Below, in pieces: positions 35,086 through 43,175 of a stretch of 64,000 nucleotides of DNA; the first letter of the stretch is position 1, and every line of letters begins with the position of its first letter. The position numbers and the translations under genes were made by a program. A model generated the notes under the pieces. It was not told where the DNA came from. It made no database searches and worked only from the letters and a program-made list of their open reading frames with translations. Source of the stretch: Desulfobacterium sp. (GTDB taxonomy: Bacteria; Desulfobacterota; Desulfobacteria; Desulfobacterales; Desulfobacteraceae); contig JAQYWC010000074.1 of assembly GCA_030145245.1 (NCBI GenBank), positions 91,048 through 155,047 on the forward strand, in the 5' to 3' direction.

Positions 35086-35613
35086 ATGGCTGAGGCAATC
35101 AAGGCTGGAGATACGATAAAGGTTAATTATACGGGAAAACTTGACAACGGAGTTGTGTTTGACTCCTCCGAAGGCCGGGAGCCCCTGAAGTTCACGGTGG
35201 GAACGGGCCAGCTCATCAAAGGCTTTGACCAGGCCGTTATTGATATGACCGTTGGGGATAAAAAAACCGTGACCATTCTCCCCGAGGATGGATACGGCCC
35301 CCGTAACGAAGATAATATTGTCGAACTTCCAAGAGATACCGTTCCGGAAGACATGGAGCTTACCATCGGTATGCAGCTGCACCTGAGTGACCCGAACGGA
35401 AACCCTGTGCCTGCAGTGGTTGCCGAGATCGGCGAGGACGTGATCAAGATGGATATCAACCACATACTGGCTGGTAAAACCATTATTTTCGATATCGAGA
35501 TTGTTGAAACCGGTCTTGAGCCGGATGCCCATGCATGCGGCTGCGGCACTGACAACGAAGGCAGCTGTGGCAGTGGTTGCGGATGTGAAAGCGGAGACGG
35601 GTGTGACTGTTAG
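35086..35613 (+). CDS. FKBP-type prolyl isomerase, SlyD-like, with Cys-rich tail
   Basis: 175 residues. FKBP domain with insert-in-flap: VNYTGKLDNGVVFDSSEGREP, the flap insertion ~70-130 (LPRDTVPEDMELTIGMQLHL) and MDINHILAGKTIIFDIEIVE closing strand. The last ~27 residues hold nine Cys (HACGCGTDNEGSC..., GCGCESGDGCDC), the nickel/metal-binding tail of SlyD, which in E. coli supports hydrogenase maturation; the His content of E. coli SlyD is replaced by Cys. A peptidyl-prolyl isomerase and chaperone. Followed by a strong hairpin. Confidence 0.92.
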   Translation: MAEAIKAGDTIKVNYTGKLDNGVVFDSSEGREPLKFTVGTGQLIKGFDQAVIDMTVGDKKTVTILPEDGYGPRNEDNIVELPRDTVPEDMELTIGMQLHLSDPNGNPVPAVVAEIGEDVIKMDINHILAGKTIIFDIEIVETGLEPDAHACGCGTDNEGSCGSGCGCESGDGCDC

Positions 35614-35654
35614 GCACCTGTAAAACCTGCATCCCAGCGACGAATAATATGGGG

Positions 35655-35695
35655 CGCCTGTTCCTGATATCTGTACCAGACATCAGGAATGGGCG
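35655..35695. terminator. long hairpin after the FKBP gene
   Basis: TTCCTGATATCTG (35661-35673) pairs with 35677-35689 with a single mismatch and a 3-nt loop; outer CGCC/GGCG pairs extend it. It sits between convergent genes; no T-run follows. Confidence 0.55.
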
Positions 35696-35767
35696 TACTC
35701 CCCAAGAGCAACCAGATCATTTCAAGCCCCCTTTCCCATCCATTAAATCTGCATAAAACACGGACAA

Positions 35768-36922
35768 TCAAGATCCGGGCCGATTCTGAACCGATGCAAG
35801 ATAGGCTTCGAAATCCAGGGTAATGACCGGGCCCTTGGCCTGATCCCGGGGCTGGGGGGGAGATTGGGTCTCCTTACCCTTACCCTTACGGACCATAAAA
35901 TTCGTGGTTTCCCTTAGCCCTCGAAGTTCCCGGGAGATGGCGACGATTCCGGTGACAAGTTCGGCCAAAAGACCTGCCACGTCCTTCTCCCGGGAAAGGG
36001 ACTCCTCCAAAGATTCCAGAATCACGTCAGACGGTTCCAAAGCAGTGCTCCGGACCACCCTCTTTTTCTCTTGGGTGTTCAGGTCATCGCCATTTTTTTT
36101 TCTCTTCCGAACGCTCTTCAGCGTTCCCTTCAGGGCCAGAAGACACCCCTCCCAGAAGCATTTTACCGACTCCGGAGCCGAGTCTCCCATCTCCCCCCGG
36201 CAGGCCATGGCCAGGGTCTGGATACTTGCGGACGCAGGGGAGTAAGGATAACTGAGGAGAAAGGGCCGCTGCTCCTTGACGGCCACGGCCACCTGGGGAT
36301 CGTCGTTAACAGCCCCCCAAAAAAGAAGGTCCAGCTTCAGGTGCTTGTCCATCGTCTTCTTGAAATGATCGAACCACACCTCTCCCCTGGCCCGGGGGGA
36401 AGCCCGGTTTATCACCACATGGATCTTGCCGCGAAACCCGTTCATGGACAGGATTTTCAGCAGGGCATACTCGTCGGTGAGGCTGCCGGACTCGGGAGTC
36501 AGGATGAGCATGACATGGGGGGCCGCCAGGCATAAGGAGATCACGTCCTTGGCCACCCCAGAGGAAGTGTCCACAATCAGGCAGTCGTAACTGGCAAGTA
36601 TGGAGAAGGAGCGCATCAGAAAAGCGACCTCTTTTTCGTCCAGATTGGCCATCTGTTGGATGCCGGAACTCCCCGGAACGATATCTATTCCCTGATAATC
36701 CTTGAACAGAATCTCATCCAGGCCCAGGCCTTTTTCAATCACATCTCCCAGGGTCCGCCCGGGGGATTGGTTGATCAGGCTATTGATATTGGCCGGGCCA
36801 GGGTCAGCATCGAACAGACAGGTCCTGATGCCGGCCTGGGCCAGGGCCAGGGCCAGGTTGAGACTGATGTTGGTCTTTCCCACTCCGCCTTTACCGCTGG
36901 TTACCGTAATGATGGTCGTCAT
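35768..36922 (-). CDS. MinD/ParA-family ATPase with C-terminal extension
   Basis: 384 residues. The first ~260 form a SIMIBI ATPase with deviant Walker A TSGKGGVGKTNISLNLALA (~8-26), switch I DADPGPANI (D39), and LIVDTSSGVAKDVI switch II. This is closest in style to FlhG/MinD-like proteins (GIDIVPGSSGIQQMANL). The C-terminal ~120 residues are a charged coiled-coil-like extension (KKRKKNG..., ESLEESLSREKDVAGLL) with no family recognised. It lies 78 nt downstream of, and co-directional with, a PilB-like ATPase gene, so it may place or switch that machine. No flagellar genes are near, arguing against simple FlhG. Confidence 0.85.
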   Translation of the reverse strand: MTTIITVTSGKGGVGKTNISLNLALALAQAGIRTCLFDADPGPANINSLINQSPGRTLGDVIEKGLGLDEILFKDYQGIDIVPGSSGIQQMANLDEKEVAFLMRSFSILASYDCLIVDTSSGVAKDVISLCLAAPHVMLILTPESGSLTDEYALLKILSMNGFRGKIHVVINRASPRARGEVWFDHFKKTMDKHLKLDLLFWGAVNDDPQVAVAVKEQRPFLLSYPYSPASASIQTLAMACRGEMGDSAPESVKCFWEGCLLALKGTLKSVRKRKKNGDDLNTQEKKRVVRSTALEPSDVILESLEESLSREKDVAGLLAELVTGIVAISRELRGLRETTNFMVRKGKGKETQSPPQPRDQAKGPVITLDFEAYLASVQNRPGS

Positions 36923-37000
36923 GGTTTTTGCCTCTTGCCTTCCAAAGGTTAACGCCAGGGCAGGGCAACGGTCCGCCTCCGCCGAATTCCCGGGCTGTGG

Positions 37001-39598
37001 TTAGGATTGGGGAACGGACTGGATGACCACCTTTCCGTCCCCCCCTTTCCGGAGCCTGAAACAGACCCGGCCGCAGCTGTATCTCCTGCAGATTTCGGCA
37101 TAATTGTTTTGAATGAAGCGCCTGAAGAGTTCCTGGTCCTCCCCCTCACCAGGAGAGATATGGTTGAGTTTAAGATAGCGGAGATACATCATGTCGATGA
37201 TTTTCGTCTCAGAGGGGGGATCGTGGATTACAAACTCGGAATCGAAATCAAAGTGCGCCTCCTCCCCTTCCCTGCCCCGGGCCTGGAACTCCTTGATAGC
37301 CTCATGGGGGACGACCCGGATGATCTCCGACAGGGTCGTCAGGCCCAGCTTGGAGACCCCGTCATCGATCATGGTTTTCATTCCTTTCCGGAGGGCTATT
37401 TTTTGGATGTTCTTTGGGCTGCCCCCGTTTTTAATGGTCTGGGCGATCTCCTGGTCGACCACGAGCAGCTCGGATAAGATGGTGCGCCCCTTGAACCCGG
37501 AATAATCACATTCGGGACACCCATTGGCCTTAAAAAATTCCAGGTCCGCCGGGAAAGTGGGAAAAAGCATACTCCACTCCTTCTCATCCGGAATATACCG
37601 GGTCTTGCACTGCTCACAGAGACGGCGGATGAGCCTCTGGGCCACGACACAGAGCAGGGAGTTAGAGATCTGGTTCCTTTCAATGTCAAGATCCAGCAAC
37701 CTGGCAATCGCTCCCACGGCATCGTTGGAATGGAGGGTACTGAGCAGGAGATGGCCGGTCTGGGCGGCATCAAAACCGATGGCCGCTGTTTCCTGATCCC
37801 GCATCTCCCCCACCTGGATAACATCGGGATCAAACCGCAAAAAGGACCTCAGCAGGGAGGCAAAGGAGACCCCGATGCCGGTGTTCACCTGGCACTGCAT
37901 CACTCCGCTGATACTATACTCAATGGGATCCTCGGCCGTGATGATCTTAATCCCGGGATGGTGGATCTGCTGGAGGGCACCATAAAGGGTGGAGGACTTT
38001 CCGCTGCCTGTGGGACCGCACACAAGTATAATGCCGGAGGTGCTTTTCAACAGCTTTTTGAACGGCCTCAACAGATGTTGTCCATGGCCCAGACCATCGA
38101 TACCCACATAGGCCTTCCGGGAATCCAGTATCCGGATGGTCACGTTTTCGCCGACAATGGCCGGACAAACCGCCACCCTGAAATCCAGGCCCACCGTCTG
38201 GTCCAGGGTTGAGTCGTGGTAATTGATGCGGAACACCCCGTCCTGGGGCTTCCGGCGTTCGGAGATATCAAGTTTGGAGAGAATCTTTATCCGGGAGATG
38301 ATGGAATTGAGGTTGGCCTGGAGGATCAGATCCAGCCACTTCAGGTTCAGTACCTGAAGGATCCCGTCGATGCGGTACCGGATCTTGGCCATGCTCTTGT
38401 CCTGTTCGATATGGATATCACTGGCGTTGTTGACGATGCCGTACTTGAGGATGTAATTAACGACCTCCTCCACCTCCATGTTGACAGATCCGTAACGATC
38501 CTTCGAGGTCGCATCCATGGCACCATCGTCGGAAAGGTTGAGGGTGATGCCTTTAAGTCTGTCCGTGGATCTGGCGGGTTTCTGATCCTCCTCAAAAGCC
38601 AGGCTATTGTTCCCGTAAAGGCAGCGGAACAGGGGTTCGAATTTTTTATCCGTAATAAGGACAAACGCGGGAGAATACTGCCAATAGAGCACATTCAACT
38701 CGTTGATGATGCCCAGCTCACCGGGATTACTGATGGCGATGACCAGCTTCTCATCCTTCAGGGTGAGGGGAAGGATGCGGTTCTTATGGGCATAACGCTG
38801 GCTGATGAGACCCACCAGCTTTGCCTTGTCTTCTTTCTTGAAAACAAATTCCTTAAGCTCACGAAACGTGATGTGATGCAACCTGGAAAGGGCGGTGTAC
38901 AGCTGCTCTTCCGTGAGGATGTTCTTGTCCACCAGAATCTCGCCCAGCTTTCGGTTTCCGTGCTTCTGGAGCTTCAGGGCGACGTTGAGCTCCTCAGAGG
39001 AGATCAGCTTCCGCTTTACCAGATACATCCCCAGCTTCAGAGCCTTGTTATTCTGTTTAAGAATCAGGTTCAAATCCGCCGGAGAGATCAGCTTCAAATC
39101 GCAGAGGATCTCCCCCAGGGATCGAAAGGAGCTTTTGATCGCCAGCATCCGGGTCAGATCCTTTTCGTCGATCATGTTGAGCTTGACGGCCAGATCTCCC
39201 AGTTGAATCCCGCTCAACTGTTGCTGTTTCAAGGCCTCGAGCTCCTTTCCCTTGACCACGCCCGTGCGAACGATCAATTCGTCGACGGTTTCGTCGCTTC
39301 GCTTCATGGAGAGAATTTTCTTCAGTTCCCCCGGAGTGACCACCTCCCTCTCCAAAGCAATCTTCCCCAGGTCCTTCCGAAGATAGGGATGCTCCAGCAG
39401 GGTCTCTAACTGCTCCCTGGTGATGAGCGCCTCCTTGACCAGGAGTTCCCCCAGGGCCACATCCTTTTCCAGAAGCTCCTTTTTCTGGATCTCAATGGCC
39501 CGGTTGATGTCCGACTGCCTGACATATCCTTTCTCAACAAGAATTTCGCCAATTTTGTCATCTTCACGAACCGGATCTTTAAGCATACCGACCCCCAT
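37001..39598 (-). CDS. PilB/GspE-like secretion ATPase with eight MshEN-type repeats
   Basis: 865 residues from the ATG at 39598 (an ATG four codons on is equally possible). The N-terminal ~270 residues are eight repeats of 28-33 residues, each [L]GEILVxxxxIxxxxLxxAL, for example KIGEILVEKGYVRQSDIN, LGELLVKEALITREQLE, LGDLAVKLNMIDEKDLT, LGEILVDKNILTEEQLY. A T2SSE_N/MshEN domain follows, then the hexameric ATPase: Walker A GPTGSGKSSTLYG (~529), Asp box ITAEDPIEY, Walker B / His box, and the zinc Cys pairs CEQC (~661) and CPEC (~695). A C-terminal ~120-residue tail (from about residue 745) is unassigned. It would power a type IV pilus or type II secretion system, but no pilin, PilC/GspF or secretin gene is adjacent; only the ParA-like gene follows. 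Confidence 0.9.
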   Translation of the reverse strand: MGVGMLKDPVREDDKIGEILVEKGYVRQSDINRAIEIQKKELLEKDVALGELLVKEALITREQLETLLEHPYLRKDLGKIALEREVVTPGELKKILSMKRSDETVDELIVRTGVVKGKELEALKQQQLSGIQLGDLAVKLNMIDEKDLTRMLAIKSSFRSLGEILCDLKLISPADLNLILKQNNKALKLGMYLVKRKLISSEELNVALKLQKHGNRKLGEILVDKNILTEEQLYTALSRLHHITFRELKEFVFKKEDKAKLVGLISQRYAHKNRILPLTLKDEKLVIAISNPGELGIINELNVLYWQYSPAFVLITDKKFEPLFRCLYGNNSLAFEEDQKPARSTDRLKGITLNLSDDGAMDATSKDRYGSVNMEVEEVVNYILKYGIVNNASDIHIEQDKSMAKIRYRIDGILQVLNLKWLDLILQANLNSIISRIKILSKLDISERRKPQDGVFRINYHDSTLDQTVGLDFRVAVCPAIVGENVTIRILDSRKAYVGIDGLGHGQHLLRPFKKLLKSTSGIILVCGPTGSGKSSTLYGALQQIHHPGIKIITAEDPIEYSISGVMQCQVNTGIGVSFASLLRSFLRFDPDVIQVGEMRDQETAAIGFDAAQTGHLLLSTLHSNDAVGAIARLLDLDIERNQISNSLLCVVAQRLIRRLCEQCKTRYIPDEKEWSMLFPTFPADLEFFKANGCPECDYSGFKGRTILSELLVVDQEIAQTIKNGGSPKNIQKIALRKGMKTMIDDGVSKLGLTTLSEIIRVVPHEAIKEFQARGREGEEAHFDFDSEFVIHDPPSETKIIDMMYLRYLKLNHISPGEGEDQELFRRFIQNNYAEICRRYSCGRVCFRLRKGGDGKVVIQSVPQS

Positions 39599-39861
39599 GA
39601 AGGCTTTTATCCCTCGCCGATTTTTTCGCCGCCCCCTCCACAGGGAAGACTCCTGAAAAAGGCGGGATGTGATGTGGTTTGACAGGAAGCGGGCTGAATG
39701 GATCCGCCCGTGTGACCGTCCCAACCCATGGAAAACGACCGGTCAGGTGGAGTCACCCAATGCCTGGAAGATGGGCACCGGCGTTCAGAATCAAGGCCGA
39801 TACCCGCTTCCTGGAATACTAATCCCTTGGCCGCCCCCGTGTCAAGAAGATTCCAAACAGG

Positions 39862-41418
39862 TCAGGCCATGGGTATGGCTTTCCGGCCATAGGGGATGTT
39901 CAGCTTTTTCATCCGGTTTCTCAGGGTGCTGGGGTTGATTCCCAAAAGCACGGCAGCCCCTTTTTCCCCCTGCACTTTTCCGCCTGTCATCTCAAGCACC
40001 TTCTGGATATGGGCTTTCATGGCTTCATCCAGGGGAAGTGGCCCGGGTTCGGGCCGGGGAATTTCCTGTATATGATTACCCGGCTGTCTGGTTTGTACCG
40101 GATCAAAACAAAGATGCCCTCCCGAAGTTGCGGTCATGGTTTGAATCATGGACCGTTCCACCAGGTTTTCCAGCTCCCTTACATTACCGGGCCAGTCGTA
40201 GGACTGAAGCCTCTCCAGGGCACCCGGGGCCGGTACCGGCCGTTCGGTGAAGTTCATCTCCCTGGCCTTTTTCTCCATGAAGTGAAAGGTGAGGGCCGGA
40301 ATATCCGATCTCCGGTGGCGCAGGGGAGGGATCGTGATTGGAAACACATTGAGCCTGAACCAGAGATCCTCCCGGAATTTGCCCTGGTCGATCATCTCTT
40401 CTAAGTTCCGGTGGGTGGCCGCGATGATCCGTATGTCCACCGGAATCGGGGCGTTACCCCCCACCCGCTCCACCTCCCTGTTCTGAATGACCCGGAGCAG
40501 TCGCACCTGGGCCTGGGGGGGCAGTTCCCCGATCTCATCAAGAAAGATGGTTCCCTTGTCCGCCCTTTCAAAGCGTCCCCTTTTCCGCCCAAGGGCACCG
40601 GTGAAGGCCCCTTTTTCGTGGCCAAACAGCTCACTGTCCATGAGACTTTCCGGAATGGCGCCGCAGTTGACCCTGATAAAGGGACCGTTGGCCCTGGGGG
40701 AGGAGTAATGAATGGCATTGGCGATCACCTCCTTGCCCACACCGGTCTCACCCAGAAGCAGCACAACACTTGCCAGGGGGGCCACCTGCCTCACCATCTC
40801 CATCACATTCTTCAATCCAAAATTGGCACCAATGATCTCATCGCCTGAAATATGGTGCAGCTGCCGGTTCAGATACCGGTTGTCGTCGGCGAGCAACTCC
40901 TGAAGCCTGAGCACCTCCTGGTGCTTTAAGGTATTGGCCAGGGCCACGGCAAAGGGGTCATGGAGCAGGCTGAAAAGCCTGGCATGTTCCGGGGCAAACC
41001 GGTCAAATCCTTTGGCGACAAGTGCGACAACCCCGAGCACCTCATCCTCGATCACAAGACGGAGCACCAGTAACGACATGGGATGTTTGCCCAGGGACTC
41101 CCAGATGTGACGGCCGACAACATGCTGTTCAGGGTGGTTGAGGATATCAAACGGCTTTCCCTTACCCTCTTCCACAAACTTCCGGGCCCTGCCTGAAAGG
41201 GGAATGGTAGATTCGATTGTTTTAAAGCCCGGTAATTTTGTCATGGCAATATTCACAAGGCATTGTGCTTCAGCGTCATAAATATCCATATGCATGCCAT
41301 CCGTGGGCATGAACCCTTTCAGAAAATCGATAGATCTATTCAGAACCGTATGGATATTGAGACTTCCGCAGATTCCCATGGTGGCCTGGTGGAAAAAGTC
41401 CATATCACCTGTTTTCAT
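39862..41418 (-). CDS. GAF / sigma-54 activator, likely regulator of the RND operon
   Basis: 518 residues. GAF domain (~10-165) takes the place of a receiver; AAA+ domain with Walker A GETGVGKE (~224), GAFTGA loop (~272) and Walker [10 protein letters not shown]; Fis-type HTH at the end ([20 protein letters not shown]). FhlA/NorR-type one-component activators are built this way: the GAF domain binds a small ligand and relieves inhibition of the ATPase. It is divergent from the RND efflux operon, whose start carries a sigma-54 promoter and an upstream palindrome, so it very probably controls efflux in response to a ligand. Confidence 0.93.
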   Translation of the reverse strand: MKTGDMDFFHQATMGICGSLNIHTVLNRSIDFLKGFMPTDGMHMDIYDAEAQCLVNIAMTKLPGFKTIESTIPLSGRARKFVEEGKGKPFDILNHPEQHVVGRHIWESLGKHPMSLLVLRLVIEDEVLGVVALVAKGFDRFAPEHARLFSLLHDPFAVALANTLKHQEVLRLQELLADDNRYLNRQLHHISGDEIIGANFGLKNVMEMVRQVAPLASVVLLLGETGVGKEVIANAIHYSSPRANGPFIRVNCGAIPESLMDSELFGHEKGAFTGALGRKRGRFERADKGTIFLDEIGELPPQAQVRLLRVIQNREVERVGGNAPIPVDIRIIAATHRNLEEMIDQGKFREDLWFRLNVFPITIPPLRHRRSDIPALTFHFMEKKAREMNFTERPVPAPGALERLQSYDWPGNVRELENLVERSMIQTMTATSGGHLCFDPVQTRQPGNHIQEIPRPEPGPLPLDEAMKAHIQKVLEMTGGKVQGEKGAAVLLGINPSTLRNRMKKLNIPYGRKAIPMA

Positions 41419-41466
41419 AAAAACCCCCTCTATTTAGCTGCCATATGCGACAGATATACACAATTT

Positions 41467-41505
41467 CTGCCGAATATGAAACCCCGCAACTACCATATCC
41501 GGCAG
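41467..41505. promoter_or_regulatory. palindromic upstream activator site for the efflux operon
   Basis: CTGCCGAATATG (41467-41478) and CATATCCGGCAG (41494-41505) are inverted copies matching at 11 of 12 positions, with a 15-nt gap. It lies 50-90 nt upstream of the sigma-54 -24 box, the normal distance for an enhancer bound by the divergent activator. Confidence 0.6.
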
Positions 41506-41555
41506 CCCAAAATCATCACAGAGATAACCCACTGTATATTCAAGAGAAATTATTC

Positions 41556-41571
41556 TGGCACAGTTCTGGCA
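41556..41571 (+). promoter_or_regulatory. sigma-54 promoter of the RND efflux operon
   Basis: TGGCACAGTTCTGGCA: -24 GG and -12 GC are exactly 10 nt apart and TGGCAC is consensus; only one base of the -12 box differs from TTGCA. The predicted start of transcription is ~30 nt before the first gene. Confidence 0.75.
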
Positions 41572-41613
41572 AAGAGTCAGCCCGTATGTCAACAACTGGC
41601 TGGAGAGATGTAA

Positions 41614-41952
41614 ATGAAAGAAAAAACAAAAAGGTGGATCGAAATTATCAGCGTCAGGCTTTTCAATATCGACCACCGGGATGTGATCCATGACATTTTC
41701 TGGGAAGTGAGCGCCGGAAGATCTCTGGTCCCGGCTAAAGCCGTGGCAGCCGAGCTGTATGTGAACAACCACGTTAAAACAGACTGGTCCATCTATCTTT
41801 ACCGGAGCGTGCTGGATGCCCCTCCGTCCAAAACCTGTCTTGGGTTGAACATTGCCGAGGCCTTTGGCTCCCTGGGGCTTGTAAACCACTCCGTATGGAC
41901 AATGGATTTGATAAAAAAGGAAACGTATCATGAAGAAAAAAAGCGTAATTAA
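41614..41952 (+). CDS. conserved-looking small protein, first gene of the efflux operon
   Basis: 112 residues with GGAGAG before the ATG. No family recognised. It has no signal peptide or membrane segment and mixed alpha/beta character (IEIISVRLFN, DWSIYLYRSV, SLGLVNHSVWTMDLIK). It overlaps the adaptor gene by 23 nt, so it is co-translated and under the sigma-54 promoter. It could bind or modify the exported compound, but that is conjecture. Confidence 0.7.
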   Translation: MKEKTKRWIEIISVRLFNIDHRDVIHDIFWEVSAGRSLVPAKAVAAELYVNNHVKTDWSIYLYRSVLDAPPSKTCLGLNIAEAFGSLGLVNHSVWTMDLIKKETYHEEKKRN

Positions 41953-43081
41953 AAGAGAGTACGGGCTTCTGGCCCTTTTGATTGCTTTGATGGTTCCGGG
42001 AATCGCCGGCTGCAAGGATGCAGGGGCCGATGCCAGGGCCCTGACGGAAAAGGTGAGGCCGGTAAAAGCAATCCGCCTGACAGCGCCCATCGACACCTCG
42101 GTTCGGAGTTTTCCCGGCAGTGCCCAGGCAACCCGGGAGGTAAATCTTGACTTCAGGGTCTCAGGGCCCCTGGTGGAACTCAACGGAGATACCGGAGACA
42201 AGGTCACCCAAGGGGATATCATTGCCCGCATCGACCCAAGGGATTTCAGGGTGCAGGTGAAGGCACTCAGGGCAAAGCTTGCCGCATCCCGGGCAAAGCT
42301 CACTGAATCAAAGCTCCAGTATGAACGGTACATCAATCTGATCAAAGAGAATGCCGCAGCCAAAGCCACCTATGACCAGGTCAAGGCGACATTTGAGATG
42401 GCCCGGGCCCAGGTGGATGCGGATATGAGAAACCTGGAGGCGGCCCGCAATGCCCTCAAGGATACAAACCTGATCGCCCCTTTTACCGGATTCATCCACA
42501 ACAAACTGGTTGAAAATTATGAAACCGTGTCCCAGGGCCAGCCGGTTTTCTCGGTTGTGGATCTCTCAACCATGGAGGTTGAAATCGGGATTCCCGAAAA
42601 TCTGGTGGGCAGGGTGGACCGGTTCACAAGTTACCAATGCACCTTTGAATCCATGCCCCAAAAAACGTTTCACGCAACCCTCAAAGAGGTGGGGAAAAAA
42701 CCAAACCCCTCCAACCAGACCTATCCCCTCACCCTGATTCTGAACCCGGAGGAGAGTTCATCTGTCCGGCCGGGCATGTCGGCAGAGGTTATGGTCACAA
42801 TTGCAGGGCAAAGCAAAAATGCCTGCTTTTCAGTTCCGGCCCAATCCATTGTGAATGACAGCCAGCGAAAAACCTTTGTCTGGATGGTGGACGAGAACAC
42901 AGGAAAGGTCTCCAGGAGATCTGTGGAAACAGGTGATTTTACCCATACGGGCATTGAGGTGAAAGGCGACTTTCGTGCCGGGGAGTGGGTTGTGACTGCC
43001 GGGGCAAGTTTTTTAAAAGAGGGCCAGACAACACGGATTTTAGAACAGGCGTCCAAGACCAATGTTGGGAAACTTTTATAG
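41930..43081 (+). CDS. RND periplasmic adaptor lipoprotein (HlyD/AcrA family)
   Basis: 383 residues. Signal peptide with lipobox-like GIAGC (Cys ~28) then a split biotinyl-lipoyl domain (VNLDFRVSGPLVELNGDTGDKV..., later DTNLIAPFTGFIHNKLV), a helical hairpin (~100-170) and beta-barrel / membrane-proximal domains (ESSSVRPGMSAEVMVTI). It links the inner-membrane pump to TolC. Its stop codon TAG overlaps the first base of the ~75-nt intercistronic element. Confidence 0.93.
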   Translation: MKKKSVIKREYGLLALLIALMVPGIAGCKDAGADARALTEKVRPVKAIRLTAPIDTSVRSFPGSAQATREVNLDFRVSGPLVELNGDTGDKVTQGDIIARIDPRDFRVQVKALRAKLAASRAKLTESKLQYERYINLIKENAAAKATYDQVKATFEMARAQVDADMRNLEAARNALKDTNLIAPFTGFIHNKLVENYETVSQGQPVFSVVDLSTMEVEIGIPENLVGRVDRFTSYQCTFESMPQKTFHATLKEVGKKPNPSNQTYPLTLILNPEESSSVRPGMSAEVMVTIAGQSKNACFSVPAQSIVNDSQRKTFVWMVDENTGKVSRRSVETGDFTHTGIEVKGDFRAGEWVVTAGASFLKEGQTTRILEQASKTNVGKLL

Positions 43082-43155
43082 GTTCTTATCGCAGGTTTTC
43101 GTGTTGTTATGGCAAGAAAATATAGAAATACGCTTTAGTTCTGGCTTGTCCAGGT
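43081..43155 (+). repeat. intercistronic element, copy B (adaptor-RND pump)
   Basis: Begins GGTTCTTA, directly on the G of the preceding TAG stop; contains GTGTTGTTATGGCAAGAAAA and ends TTCTGGCTTGTCCAGGT. Twenty nt separate its end from the GTG start of the pump gene. Copies A and C have the same block order and orientation to transcription. Confidence 0.75.
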
Positions 43156-43175
43156 TAGGTTAAAAGGTTTTATAA

